From NCBI RefSeq assembly GCF_003046795.1, contig NZ_PZKN01000006.1, positions 89,578-153,577 on the forward strand: a DNA stretch of 64,000 bases, given 5' to 3'. The translations under genes were made by a program, and so were the position numbers. The notes under the pieces were generated by a model, which was not told where the DNA came from, made no database searches, and was given only the letters and a program-made list of their open reading frames with translations. The DNA is from Desulfonatronum sp. SC1. GTDB taxonomy: Bacteria > Desulfobacterota > Desulfovibrionia > Desulfovibrionales > Desulfonatronaceae. Shown in pieces: positions 20,030-30,400 of the stretch. The number at the start of each line of letters is the position of its first letter. Position 1 is the first letter of the stretch.

Positions 20030-21782
20030 CTCCCTGGTGCACGGTGAGTTGCGTGAAAGGGATGATCCAGCCATGTTCGTTGCAGACCCGAACGCAGGAC
20101 TGCTGGATGATCCGGCCCACGGCCCAGTAGGAGCCGGCCGCCTTGCCGTTCATCATCACATAGATCAGGTAGTCCAGGGAAGAGGTCCCGGCTTCCTTGA
20201 AGTCCACCAGCACGGATTCGAGGCCGTCGGTGAATGAGGCCCTCAGGGCGTCCGTCACCGCGGTTTCGAAGATGGCCGGCACTTCCTCCAGGCAGATGGC
20301 CTGGTGCTGGTAGTCGATGCCGAAGGTTACGGCGAAGCCGAAGCCGTTGCGGGTCAGATTCCGCGGTGAAGCCCCGAGGAAGGAGCCCGTGGAAAAGGTG
20401 CGCACGGACCCGACGTGCTTGATCTGGACCACCTCCGGCGTCTGGAGCAGCACCTGGCCGTAGGTGCCGTCGGAAAGCATCACGTAGTCGTCCTTGCGCG
20501 TCGGGAACCAGGGTTCCTCCGGGTCGTCCGGGCGGGATATCTGGCTGGCCAGATCGCCCAGGGGCACACGCAGCACGCCGCCTTGCAGTTCCGGATTGTA
20601 CAAGGTCGAGTACATGTTCAGGTTTTTGACCTCCCAGGGGATTCCGTTCAGGAAAATTCGCTCCCCTTCCCGGACCGGACCCATGTCCAGCAGCATTCGG
20701 ACCTCGGTCATGAACTTGGGCAGGTAGGTCCTGGACCCCACGGCAACCAGGACGAGAATGATCATGGCCAAGCCCAGAAGCAGCCAGTCTCCGGAAACGT
20801 AGAGCACCAGGAGCAGGGCGCACAGGGCGAGGATGACGGAAATCGCCTGATAGCCCACGGTGAACAGTTTGGCGTGGGGCTTGCGTTTCAGGACGACCGC
20901 ATCGTCCTCTTTGCGGCGGACGACCTTGGGCAGGGTCTGGAGCAGGAACCAGACCCCGGCGGTGACCACGACCGCCATGATCAGGATCAGGCCGCGGCCT
21001 TGGACAAAGGATAGCATGCCCTGGTGGAGCATGTCCCAGAAGGTTCTTTGCTCCTCTCGCAGTTCCTGGAGCTGGAGCTGTTGCAGATTGATTTCCAGCT
21101 CCAGGTCCGACTTACGTTGCAGCCAGGATTTTTCCAAGGCCTGCAGACGAGTGGCCAGCTCTTCGTCCTGAACTCCGGCGATGACGTTGGCGATGTTGGC
21201 CAGTGCTCGGTTGACCACGTTCAATCTAGCCTGATCCTGGGCTATTTCGCGGTTGATCCGTTCGATGTTGCGCGGCGTTTCCGTGAACTGCTTGAGTTGG
21301 TCGAGAAAAGGCTCAATGACCTCGAAAAGTTGTTGTTGCCAGTCAAAGGGTTGTTCCGGTTGGTCGCGGAAGATGGAACTGTCCACGCCGCCGGTGGCCA
21401 CGGACTCGAAGGTGGTCCTGGAGGCCTGGATCAAGCGCTCCAGCTCTTCGATTTCCGCTTCCATCTCGGCGCGTTCCGAGGCGGTCTGGGCTTCGGCCAT
21501 GTGGCGGCGCAGATCGTCCAAATGTTGGCGGCGATCCTGGATGGACTGGGCGATATTGGCCAGTTGGGATCGAACGGCGTCCAGCCGCTCTTCCAGATTC
21601 TGAGTCGAGCCCGGAGAGGGCATCGCTGGAAGGCCGGGCGTTGGAGCGGGGTCTTGCTGGGCGAACGGAACGGAGGGTGATGCGCAAACCAGTGTCAGGG
21701 CGAAAAGCAGGGTCAGAGCCGGGGCGAAGATCAGGGCCAAGTATGGCCGTGGACGCGGAAAAAATGTGGGGAAGGCGGGCAT
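19995..21782 (-). CDS. MscS-family mechanosensitive channel with coiled-coil periplasmic domain
   Basis: It starts at the ATG at 21782, with GGAGAG four bases upstream, and has 595 residues. A signal peptide precedes a Pro-rich linker and coiled coils (about residues 55-115 and 170-245). Transmembrane helices lie near 260-280 and 300-355. The MscS beta domain has EGERIFLNGIPWEVKNLNMY followed by LRVPLGDLASQ. The last 200 residues form the cytoplasmic part. It overlaps tamA by 35 bases, an uncommon arrangement that suggests joint expression with envelope assembly. Confidence 0.85.
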   Translation of the reverse strand: MPAFPTFFPRPRPYLALIFAPALTLLFALTLVCASPSVPFAQQDPAPTPGLPAMPSPGSTQNLEERLDAVRSQLANIAQSIQDRRQHLDDLRRHMAEAQTASERAEMEAEIEELERLIQASRTTFESVATGGVDSSIFRDQPEQPFDWQQQLFEVIEPFLDQLKQFTETPRNIERINREIAQDQARLNVVNRALANIANVIAGVQDEELATRLQALEKSWLQRKSDLELEINLQQLQLQELREEQRTFWDMLHQGMLSFVQGRGLILIMAVVVTAGVWFLLQTLPKVVRRKEDDAVVLKRKPHAKLFTVGYQAISVILALCALLLVLYVSGDWLLLGLAMIILVLVAVGSRTYLPKFMTEVRMLLDMGPVREGERIFLNGIPWEVKNLNMYSTLYNPELQGGVLRVPLGDLASQISRPDDPEEPWFPTRKDDYVMLSDGTYGQVLLQTPEVVQIKHVGSVRTFSTGSFLGASPRNLTRNGFGFAVTFGIDYQHQAICLEEVPAIFETAVTDALRASFTDGLESVLVDFKEAGTSSLDYLIYVMMNGKAAGSYWAVGRIIQQSCVRVCNEHGWIIPFTQLTVHQGDGFEALRTARS

Positions 21783-22031
21783 GAATCTCTCCAAAGCATG
21801 TTCACAGGAGCGGCCTGAAGCCGTCCCGGCATTATTTTTGGTTATCTAAAAAACTCGTAAGCGTTTGTTGGCATTTGGGGCGCCGATTGCACGGCGTCCG
21901 CTACGGCGAAGAACTTGAACATGGTCATGGAAGGGAGTAGGTAGGCCGAGCGATCAGGACGGTTAACCCAGTAATTAATATCTTTATTACCTAGCCCATC
22001 AAGACATTTCTTGCAACCACCTCCATCTTTT

Positions 22032-22048
22032 CCCCCCGAGGCGGGGGG
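22032..22048 (+). promoter_or_regulatory. G/C hairpin covering the RND adaptor ribosome site
   Basis: CCCCCC (22032-22037) and GGGGGG (22043-22048) are separated by GAGGC and end 6 bases before the ATG at 22055. The G-run is the only purine tract that could serve as the ribosome-binding site, so the stem could mask it. It lies in the 272-base divergent gap between the MscS-like gene and the RND operon, in which I see no gene. Regulation by this hairpin is inference. Confidence 0.5.
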
Positions 22049-22054
22049 TCGCAT

Positions 22055-23125
22055 ATGCAAAAGACGACGTATTTTTTGATTTCATTCTGCCGACTGGTTC
22101 TGCTGGTCCTGCTGACTCTGGTCGGCGTTGCATTGCTCTTTGGCTGTTCCTCCTCGTCCGGGGAAGAACCTCAGGAGGCTTCAGTCCCGCGCCGGGTGAA
22201 CGTGGTGATTCAGGAGATCGTGCCGCAAGAAATCCGGGACGTGGTGCTGCTCCCCGGTTCGGCGGAGCCCTGGTTGAGCGTGGATCTTGCCGCGGAGACC
22301 GCCGGCAGGGTGGAAAAGCTTTCCGTGCGCGAGGGCGACCATGTGCGGGTCGGGCAGGTCATCGCCCAGATTGACGTCACGGCTCTGGGCGCGGGCATGG
22401 CCAGGGCGCGGTCGGCCTTCGAGCTGTTCGAGGACCAGTTGCGACGACGGGAACGGCTGTTCCTGGAGCAGATCATCCACGAAGAAGAGCTGGACCAGAT
22501 CCGCAGCGAGAAGGTCCAGGCCCGGGAGGCGCTTCGACAGGCTGAAATCGAGTACGACCGAGGCCTGCTCAGGGCACCAAGTCCTGGCCGGGTTAACACG
22601 AAGTTGGTCGAGGTCGGCGAATTCGTGGACCGCGGCCAAGTGGTCATCGAGTTGGTGAACATTGATAAGATCAAGGTCCAGGTCCAGGTTCCGGAGATGG
22701 ACGTCCGCTTTCTGGAGGTGGGCCAGCCCGTGCTGGTGATGGTGGACGCCTTTCAGGGCCAGGAGTTTCAAGGCGTCATTGACTTCATTGCCTTCCGGGG
22801 CGACCCGGCCACCAAGACTTTCCGCACGCAGGTGGTCATGGACAACCCGGAGGGCAAAATCCGTCCGGGGATGATCGCCCGCGTCCTTTTTCTGCGCCGG
22901 ACTATCCCCGACGCCCTGGCCATCCCTCTGCCTTCCCTGATCGACCGGGGCGGAGAACGCCTCGTCTACGTGGAAGAAGACGGTCTGGCCCGGGCCCGGC
23001 AGGTGGAAATCGGGGTCATCGAACGCGACCGCATCCAAATCATCAACGGCCTGCACCCCGGCGACCGCCTGATCGTGGCCGGGCACCGCGAAGTGGATGA
23101 GGGAACGGCGGTGGTGGTGCGATGA
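22055..23125 (+). CDS. RND efflux periplasmic adaptor lipoprotein
   Basis: A 356-residue membrane-fusion protein. The signal peptide ends in the lipobox LLFGC (Cys near residue 32), so it is a lipoprotein. Features in order are a barrel-sandwich/lipoyl half with LAAETAGRVEKLSVREGDHV, a helical hairpin (about residues 110-165), the second lipoyl half with RAPSPGRVNTKLVEVGEFV, and a C-terminal beta-barrel and membrane-proximal domain. It overlaps the RND permease start by 4 bases (ATGA). No TolC-like outer-membrane factor is adjacent. Confidence 0.92.
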   Translation: MQKTTYFLISFCRLVLLVLLTLVGVALLFGCSSSSGEEPQEASVPRRVNVVIQEIVPQEIRDVVLLPGSAEPWLSVDLAAETAGRVEKLSVREGDHVRVGQVIAQIDVTALGAGMARARSAFELFEDQLRRRERLFLEQIIHEEELDQIRSEKVQAREALRQAEIEYDRGLLRAPSPGRVNTKLVEVGEFVDRGQVVIELVNIDKIKVQVQVPEMDVRFLEVGQPVLVMVDAFQGQEFQGVIDFIAFRGDPATKTFRTQVVMDNPEGKIRPGMIARVLFLRRTIPDALAIPLPSLIDRGGERLVYVEEDGLARARQVEIGVIERDRIQIINGLHPGDRLIVAGHREVDEGTAVVVR

Positions 23126-26100
23126 TCGTCAACACATGGGCCTTGCGCCGCCAGGCCACGGTCCTGACTTTGCTGGTGTTCCTGGTGATCATCGGCGTGT
23201 ATTCCTATCTGACTTTGCCGCGGGAAGCCTTCCCGGATATCACCATCCCGTACGTGTTCGTGACCACGACCTATGAAGGCGTGGCCCCGGAGGACATGGA
23301 GACGCTGATCACCATGCCCATTGAGCGCAAGCTCAAGGGGCTGGCCGGGGTGGAGGAGATTCGGGCCAGTTCGGCCGAGGGGTTGTCCACGGTGGCGGTG
23401 AAGTTCATCCCTTCGGTGGACATCGACGACGCCTTGCAGAAGGTTCGGGTCAAGGTGGACCAGGCCAAGGCGGATCTGCCCTCGGACCTGGAGGACGACC
23501 CGGTGGTGGAGGAGGTCAACTTCTCGGACATCCCGGTGATCAGGGTGGTTCTTTCCGGGCCGTACTCCTTGGCCCGGCTGAAGACCTGGGCCGAGGACCT
23601 CAAGGACGAGATCGAGACCATCCCCGGGGTGCTCAACGTTCTGGAGAGCGGCGGGCTGGAGCGGGAAATCCGGGTGGAGTTCGACCTGGACCGCATCCGG
23701 GCCTACAACGTGCCCTTTTCCAGCATGATCCAGGCCGTGACCCAGAGTAACGTGAACATGCCCGGCGGGAGCATGGACATCGGCGAAACCCGTTACCTGG
23801 TGCGGGTGCCCGAGGACTTCAAGCATCCCTCGGAGATCTTTTCCATCGTGGCTTTTGTCCGTGACGGACGCCCCGTGTATCTGCGCGACGTGGCCCGGAT
23901 CGAGGACACCCATAAAGATCCCCTGACCCGCAGTCGGATCAACGGTAGGCCCAGCGTGACCCTTTCGGTGCAAAAGCGCAGCGGGGAGAACATCGTCCGG
24001 ATCTGCGACGAGGTCCGGGCCATGGTGGACAGGCTCCGTCCGGATCTGCCGCCGGATCTGGTTTTGGACATCACCTCGGACATGTCCGAGGATGTTCGGT
24101 TCATGGTCTCCGAGCTGGAAAACAACATTCTTTCCGGCTTGATTCTGGTGCTCGGCGTGATCGTGCTGTTCATCGGCGGGCGCTCGGCCGTGTTCGTGGC
24201 TCTGGCCATTCCCTACTCCATGTTCATCGGCTTCGCCCTGCTTTCCGGATTCGGGATCACCCTGAACATGGTGGTGCTTTTTTCCCTGATTTTGGCTCTG
24301 GGCATGCTCGTGGACAACGGCATCGTCGTGGTGGAGAACATCTACCGTCACATGCAGCAGGGCCGGCCCCGGGAGGTCGCGGCCCGGATCGGCACGGACC
24401 AGGTGGCCTGGCCGGTGATTACGGCCACCCTGACCACCCTGTCCGCGTTCATCCCGCTGCTGTTCTGGCCCGGGATCGTGGGCGAGTTCATGATGTTCCT
24501 GCCCAAGACCCTGATCATGGTCCTCTCGGCTTCCCTGTTCGTGGCCCTGGTGGTCAATCCGGTGCTTTCGGCCCGGTACCAGGTCGTCAAAACGCCCAAG
24601 CCGCGACAAAGCGAGGATGCGAAAAAAACCGACCAGGAAGAGGTCCGCGAGCCCTGGATCAAGCGGCTCTATCTTGGTCTTTTGACTTGGTCGCTGCGCC
24701 ATCGGCTGGTGGTTCTGGGAACCGCCGTGTTGATGCTGGTCGCGGCAATGGTCGGTTTCGGAACCTGGGGCAAGGGGGTGGAGTTCTTTCCGGAGACCGA
24801 CCCAAATCGGGCCTACGTGCATATCCGCGCTCCTGAAGGCACCAGCCTGGACGCCTCGGACCGGCTGGTGGCTCAGGTGGAAGACATCGTCATGGAATAC
24901 CCGGACATCAAGTTCGTGATCGGGAACATCGGCTCCGCCGGAGGCGATCCGTTCGCCGCGGGCGGGCCGGGAACGCATTTGAGCCGGGTGGCCCTGGACT
25001 TCGTGGACTTTCACGACCGCTCTCAGTCCTCCACCAAGACCCTGGACGAAATTCGCGAACGTCTTTTGACGACCATTGCCGGAGCCGAGATCCAGGTGGA
25101 AAAGGAAGAGGGCGGTCCGCCCACGGGGCCTCCGGTGAACATGGAGATTTCCGGACGGGACATCCGGATTCTTGGCGAACTGGCGGCCCAGGTTCGACGA
25201 GCCATTCGGGACGTGCCCGGGCTGGTGGACCTGAAGGACAACTTCGTCCAGGGCAAGCCGGAGATCCGGATCAATATCGACAAGGAAAAAGCGGCCCTGT
25301 TGGGCCTGGACGCCTACACCATCGCCTACACGATCAAGGCCGCCATCGGCGGAGTGCGGGTGGGGGTCTTACGCGACGACCGGGATGAGTACGACATCAC
25401 GGCTCGGTTGCCCGAAGAAGCCAGGGATTCCCTGGAATCCTTGAAGCGATTGACGGTTTCCGGGCCTTTGGGAGAGCCTATTCCCTTGACCAGCGTGGCC
25501 GAGGTGGAACTGGGCAGCGGTGTGGGGGACATCATGCGCCTGAACCAGCGCCGGGTGGTCACGGTTTCAGCTTCGGTTTCCGGGAGGCTGGCCAACGACG
25601 TCCTGGGGGACATCCAGCGGCTTCTGGCCGGTTTTGAATGGCCCCGGGGGTATTCCTACCAGTTCACCGGCGAGCAGGAGGAGCAGGCCAAGGCCCAGGA
25701 CTTCCTGAGCAAGGCATTTATCGCGGTGATCTTCCTGATTTTCCTGATCCTGATCACCCAGTTCAATTCCATCATCCCCGGGTTGATCATTCTGGCTTCG
25801 GTGCTCTTCTCCCTGATCGGCGTGTTTTTCGGGTTGCTGGTCACGGGTACGGCCTTCGGGATCATCATGACAGGGATCGGCGTGATCAGCCTGGCCGGGG
25901 TGGTGGTGAACAACGCCATCGTGCTCATCGACTACTACATGCAGCTTTTGGGGCGGGGCATGGAACGCACCGAAGCCCTGGTCCGGGCCGGGATGGTCCG
26001 GTTCCGGCCGGTGATGCTCACGGCCGTCACCACCATCCTCGGCCTGATGCCCATGGCCACCGGAGTCAGCTTCGACTTCAAGACCCTGAGCTGGAGCATC

Positions 26101-26265
26101 GGCGGCGAATCGGCCCAATGGTGGGGCCCTATGGCCGTGGCCGTGGTCTTCGGCCTAGCCGCGGCCACTTTGTTGACGTTGATCGTGGTGCCCGTGCTTT
26201 GTTCCCTTTCTAAAAGCCTGCCGGGAACGGCCCGGGGGCTGTATGGGGGGAGGGATGAGGGATGA
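23122..26265 (+). CDS. RND multidrug/metabolite efflux permease (AcrB family)
   Basis: A 1047-residue inner-membrane antiporter with 12 predicted helices and two large periplasmic loops. The TM4 proton relay reads GMLVDNGIVVVENI: the first Asp is kept and the second is Asn, as in many non-enterobacterial RND pumps. TM10 has GVVVNNAIVLIDYY. Between the halves is a Lys/Glu-rich cytoplasmic loop (KTPKPRQSEDAKKTDQEE). The C terminus runs into tandem 7-mers, and one of them supplies the TGA stop. The cargo cannot be predicted. Confidence 0.94.
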   Translation: MIVNTWALRRQATVLTLLVFLVIIGVYSYLTLPREAFPDITIPYVFVTTTYEGVAPEDMETLITMPIERKLKGLAGVEEIRASSAEGLSTVAVKFIPSVDIDDALQKVRVKVDQAKADLPSDLEDDPVVEEVNFSDIPVIRVVLSGPYSLARLKTWAEDLKDEIETIPGVLNVLESGGLEREIRVEFDLDRIRAYNVPFSSMIQAVTQSNVNMPGGSMDIGETRYLVRVPEDFKHPSEIFSIVAFVRDGRPVYLRDVARIEDTHKDPLTRSRINGRPSVTLSVQKRSGENIVRICDEVRAMVDRLRPDLPPDLVLDITSDMSEDVRFMVSELENNILSGLILVLGVIVLFIGGRSAVFVALAIPYSMFIGFALLSGFGITLNMVVLFSLILALGMLVDNGIVVVENIYRHMQQGRPREVAARIGTDQVAWPVITATLTTLSAFIPLLFWPGIVGEFMMFLPKTLIMVLSASLFVALVVNPVLSARYQVVKTPKPRQSEDAKKTDQEEVREPWIKRLYLGLLTWSLRHRLVVLGTAVLMLVAAMVGFGTWGKGVEFFPETDPNRAYVHIRAPEGTSLDASDRLVAQVEDIVMEYPDIKFVIGNIGSAGGDPFAAGGPGTHLSRVALDFVDFHDRSQSSTKTLDEIRERLLTTIAGAEIQVEKEEGGPPTGPPVNMEISGRDIRILGELAAQVRRAIRDVPGLVDLKDNFVQGKPEIRINIDKEKAALLGLDAYTIAYTIKAAIGGVRVGVLRDDRDEYDITARLPEEARDSLESLKRLTVSGPLGEPIPLTSVAEVELGSGVGDIMRLNQRRVVTVSASVSGRLANDVLGDIQRLLAGFEWPRGYSYQFTGEQEEQAKAQDFLSKAFIAVIFLIFLILITQFNSIIPGLIILASVLFSLIGVFFGLLVTGTAFGIIMTGIGVISLAGVVVNNAIVLIDYYMQLLGRGMERTEALVRAGMVRFRPVMLTAVTTILGLMPMATGVSFDFKTLSWSIGGESAQWWGPMAVAVVFGLAAATLLTLIVVPVLCSLSKSLPGTARGLYGGRDEG

Positions 26266-26273
26266 AGGTTGAA
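26253..26273 (+). repeat. three tandem heptamers at the 3' end of the RND gene
   Basis: GGATGAG, GGATGAA and GGTTGAA run head to tail. The first two contribute the last codons and stop of the RND gene. They have the same 7-base period as the heptamer tracts inside the downstream kinase genes. Confidence 0.55.
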
Positions 26274-26298
26274 GGGAGACAATAGCTCCCGCTTTTTT
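26274..26298 (+). terminator. short terminator after the RND operon
   Basis: GGGAG (26274-26278) and CTCCC (26286-26290) enclose ACAATAG and are followed by GC and six T residues. The stem has only five pairs, so termination may be partial. Confidence 0.5.
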
Positions 26299-26380
26299 CC
26301 TTGCACCGTGAAAAACGAGAGGGTATGGCTGGCCAAATCCGTGCTTTGAATTGACGACAGACGAAACAGAGGTCGCCACC

Positions 26381-27247
26381 ATGCCCGCCTATCATATTCC
26401 CTTGCCCGGTTCTCTCCGTCTGCGCCTGCTGGGCATCTCCATCCTGCTTGCTCTTCCTCTTCTGCTTTCGTCAGTTGCGACGGCCACGCAACCCATTCGT
26501 TTCGCCCCTTTGCCCATGGAAAGCCGGGAGGTGATCGTCAGGGCATTCAACCCTTTGGTGGCCTACCTGGAGAAACAGCTTCAGGACCCCGTAGAGATGG
26601 TCTATTTTGACGATCGCCAGGAAATCCTGACGGCCTTTGAGCAGGACGAACTGGACTTGGTCTTTCTGGGTCCGTTGCCCTATGTCGCCCTGCGCCAGCG
26701 GATGCCCGAGGTGGAGCCGCTGGTTTTTTTTATGGAACCCGCTGGTGATGCCCGGTATCGTTGTGCCCTGATTACCTTTTTTGGCGACGACATCGTCCTG
26801 TCGGAACTCCGCGGCCAGCCCTTCGGCCTGACTTCGCGTCTGTCCACGTGTGGCTATCTGGGTGCTGAGGCCATGGTCCGCGATCATGCCGATCTGTCTT
26901 TGAAGGACATCGCGTACCGTTACCTGGGCACCCATGAAGCCGTGATTTTCGCCGTGGTCCGCGGCGAGGTCGTCGCCGGAAGCGTCAAGGACGAGTTCGC
27001 CCATAAATACGCACCGCTGGGCATCACGATTCGCGCCTATTCGGACTGGGTGCCTGCCACCGGCCTGTTCGCCAATGCCCGCACCCTGGATGCCGACCAT
27101 ATCCAGCGCATCCGTTCCATTCTCCTGGCCACGCCCCCGGAAGAGTTCGACCAATGGGGTGTAACCATCCGTCATGGCATGGCCCCGGCCAGCGACGACG
27201 CCTATGCCGGATTCCGCGAATTCGGCGATCCGGCGGAGATACCTTGA
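26381..27247 (+). CDS. PhnD-like periplasmic binding protein next to a sensor kinase
   Basis: It starts at the ATG at 26381 (GAGG 8 bases upstream) and has 288 residues. A signal peptide (LLGISILLALPLLLSSVATA) precedes IRFAPLPMESREVIVRAFNPL, the start typical of phosphate/phosphonate (PhnD-type) binding folds. It also has LVFLGPLPYVALRQR and a helix with GEVVAGSVKDEF. No ABC permease or ATPase is nearby; the next gene is a membrane hybrid kinase. I infer that it presents a ligand to that kinase rather than to a transporter. The stop directly abuts a heptamer-ended repeat. Confidence 0.82.
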   Translation: MPAYHIPLPGSLRLRLLGISILLALPLLLSSVATATQPIRFAPLPMESREVIVRAFNPLVAYLEKQLQDPVEMVYFDDRQEILTAFEQDELDLVFLGPLPYVALRQRMPEVEPLVFFMEPAGDARYRCALITFFGDDIVLSELRGQPFGLTSRLSTCGYLGAEAMVRDHADLSLKDIAYRYLGTHEAVIFAVVRGEVVAGSVKDEFAHKYAPLGITIRAYSDWVPATGLFANARTLDADHIQRIRSILLATPPEEFDQWGVTIRHGMAPASDDAYAGFREFGDPAEIP

Positions 27248-27248
27248 A

Positions 27249-27430
27249 GGTTCCGGGTTCATCGGTTCACGGTTCATGGTTCATGGTTGGGGCCGTGCTG
27301 GGGTCGGGGCGCTTTACGTATGCCGCATCGCCGTAGGGCGCACAACGGTGCATCCCAACAACCGAATTGCAGTCATTACCCTCAACCATTGCCCCCCTGT
27401 AACTCCTGACCCTCTGAACACCTGCCTCCC
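27249..27430 (-). repeat. composite GGTTCAC-ended element, intergenic copy
   Basis: It fills the gap between the PhnD-like gene and the kinase. It begins with heptamers (GGTTCCG, GGTTCAT, GGTTCAC, GGTTCAT, GGTTCAT), then GGGGCCGTGCTGGGGTCGGG, and a degenerate inner palindrome GTAGGGCGCACAACGGTGC at about 27333-27351. Base by base it aligns with the reverse complement of the copy inside the kinase (29044-29220) and of the one at 37046-37214. Confidence 0.6.
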
Positions 27431-30400
27431 ATGCTGATGCCGCAACCCCTCCTCCACCCCGCTCGGCTCGTTATTCCGGTCCTCACTGTGGCCGTCATGC
27501 TCCTTGTGGGGCACTTTTTTTACCGCCAGTACGGTCAGGAGGTGGATCTGGTCGCGGAGCAGCATGTCATGGTCTTGGACGTGTCTTACCGGGCGGCCAT
27601 TGAAGCCTATCGCCGGGAGGCGGAAATTCGTTTTCGCTTGCAGGTGAATCGGTCCGAAGTCCTGGATTTGGTGGAGCTGGCTCTGGACACGCCGGAAGAT
27701 GTGTTGCCGGTGGTCCGGGGACGGCTTTTTCGTCTGCTCGGGCCACTCTACGATGAGTTGAATGCTTCCGGCATGCCCCAGTTCCATTTTCATTTGGTTG
27801 ATGATCGTTCGCTGCTGCGGTTCCACATGCCCCACATGGCCGGTGATCCCCTTTTTGACTTGCGGCCTTCGATCCGCATCGCCAACCAGGAATCGCGCCC
27901 CGTTACTGGCCTGGAACTGGGCCGCACCTACCCGGGGTTCCGGTTCGTTTTTCCCCTTCAGCGGAATGGCCGCCACCTGGGCAGCGTGGAGATGACCCTG
28001 CCCTTTGACCGCATCCATGCCCATCTCGTGGAGATGATCGGTGGCGGAGACTATGCCTTGTTGTTGCGTCGGGATGCGGTCTTGGAGTCAGTGGATACGG
28101 AGCATAGAGAAAAATACGTCTCATCAGAACTCAATCTTGACTATGTGATAGAAAATCCTGCTATTTCGCGGATTATTCGTGATTTTGTCGAGTCCGAGCG
28201 GGTCCAGGGCATGAATCCGCTTTTGCGCCAAAACAGACAGGTTCAGGAAAATATGCGCCAGGGCGTCTCCTTCATGATCCCGGTCACACTTGGACAGGAA
28301 AGCTGCGCCGTGACCTTTCTGGCCCTTTCCGACCTGACCGGTCGGACCATGGCTTATCTGGTCCGGTTTACGCATTCGGAGACGCTCAAGAGTCTCCGCC
28401 TAGCCAGCCAGGTCCAGGCCGCTCTGGCTCTGGTCCTGGTCCTGCTGCTGGGTCTGGCCATGCAGTACCTCGTCACCCAGCAGCGCAGATTGCGACGGGA
28501 CATGGCCTTGCGCAAGCGGGCTGAACAAAAGTTGCAAACGTACGCGCAACTTTTGGAAAACAACAATATCGAGCTGGACGATGCCTTGATGAAGGCCGAG
28601 CAGGCCAGCCGGGCCAAAGGCGAATTCCTGGCCAATATGAGCCACGAGATCCGTACGCCCATGAACGCGGTGATCGGCCTGAGCGATCTGCTGCTCCAGA
28701 CCGAGCTCACGGCCAAGCAGCGTGATTACCTGAACAAGATCAGCGGTTCCTCGCGAATGCTTCTGGGTATCATCAACGATATTCTGGATTTTTCCAAGGT
28801 CGAGGCCGGAAAACTGGAACTCGACCTGCATCCCTTCAAGCTGGACGACTTGCTAGGTCAGATGAAGATCCTGTTCGCATCCACGGTGGACGCCAAGAGC
28901 CTGGAACTGGCCCTCCGCGTCTCCCCCAACATCCCCCACGCCCTGATCGGCGACTCCCTGCGCTTGGGCCAGGTGCTGACGAACCTGCTGAGCAATGCCT
29001 TGAAGTTCACGGAGCAGGGGGAGGTAGTTGTGGAGGTTCAAGAGGTTCACCGTTCACGGTCCAATGTTTCAACGGTTGGTGATGCGGTTGTTGGCGGTTT
29101 GGATGTAGGGACGACCCGCGGTCGCCCAACGATTGTCGCGCCAAATGCAACACATCCCGACAACACCACGCCCCCAACCGTGAACCGTGAACCGTTAAAC
29201 CCCGAACCCCGAACCGTGAAGCTCCGCTTCACGGTTCGGGACACCGGCATCGGCATGGACGACCGACAGATTGCCGGGTTGTTCCAGGCTTTCAGTCAGG
29301 CGGACACGTCCACCACCCGCAAATATGGCGGCACGGGGCTGGGTTTGGCGATCAGCCGGAAGCTTGTGGAGCGCATGGGCGGCGAGTTGGGAGTGGAGTC
29401 CGTACCGGGGCGGGGCAGCACCTTCTCTTTTGAGCTGGACCTGCCTGTTTCCCAGGAAAGCTCTGAACATGTGGACTGTTCGAGTCTGTGCGATCCAGGG
29501 GCCAGGATTCTGGTGGTTGATGATCAGCCCGTGGCCCGGGATGTCCTTCGTGAATTGCTGGAGAGCTGCCGGTTTGTCGTTTCCGAGGCGGAGAGCGGCC
29601 AGGCTGCCGTGGACATGGTGGTCCAGGCGGAGCGTATCGGAAAGCCGTATGACGTGATCCTTATGGACTGGAAAATGCCCGGCGAGCTGGACGGCTTGCA
29701 GGCCGTCCAGCGGCTGCGCCAACTCCGGGATCAAGGCGCCCTGGCCGGTCCGGACATCCCCGTTTGCATCATCAGTGCCTACAGTCGCGAGGACATGCCC
29801 CCGAATCATCCACCGTTTCAGGCGTTTTTATCCAAACCCGTGACCGCCTCGACCTTGGTGGACGCCATGGTCGAAGCCGCTCGCGATCGGCACTCGGCAC
29901 CCGGTAACGCACCCGGACGTTTTTCGCGCCAGGCCATTCCCTCTTTTGCCGGGTCCTCCATCCTCCTGGTGGAAGACACCCCCATCAATCAGGAAGTGGC
30001 CAAGGAAATACTCCAGGAAACCGGGGCCGAAATCACCATCGCCAACAACGGCCTCGAAGCCGTGAATCTGTTCCGCATCCGGCCTTTCGACCTGATTCTG
30101 ATGGATTTGCAAATGCCGGAGATGGATGGGTTTGAAGCGACGAGGCGCATTCGCGCCGACGAGGCCAGAGGTCAGAGGTCAGAAGTCAGAAGTCAGAAAT
30201 CAGAGGTCGGAGATCAGACTTCCGCCCCTCATGTTTCAAGTTTCAGCCCTCAGCCCTCCCACCGGCGTACTCCCATCATCGCCCTCACCGCCGCGGTCAT
30301 GGATGCTGATCGGGAGATGGCGCGGGAGGCGGGGATGGATGGGCATTTGGCCAAACCCATCTATAGGGCAGAATTGTATAACACGCTGGCACAGTGGTTG

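Noticed and set aside
21842..22060. 72-residue minus-strand frame in the MscS/RND gap
   Set aside because: No ribosome site or motif, and it overlaps the regulatory hairpin and the lipoprotein start.
22966..25014. Long minus-strand frame (682 codons) opposite the RND gene
   Set aside because: A His/Asp-rich shadow of a high-GC gene with intact RND motifs on the other strand.
30167..30258. CRISPR-like array
   Set aside because: The repeat unit is 7 bases with no spacers, and it is in frame within a kinase.
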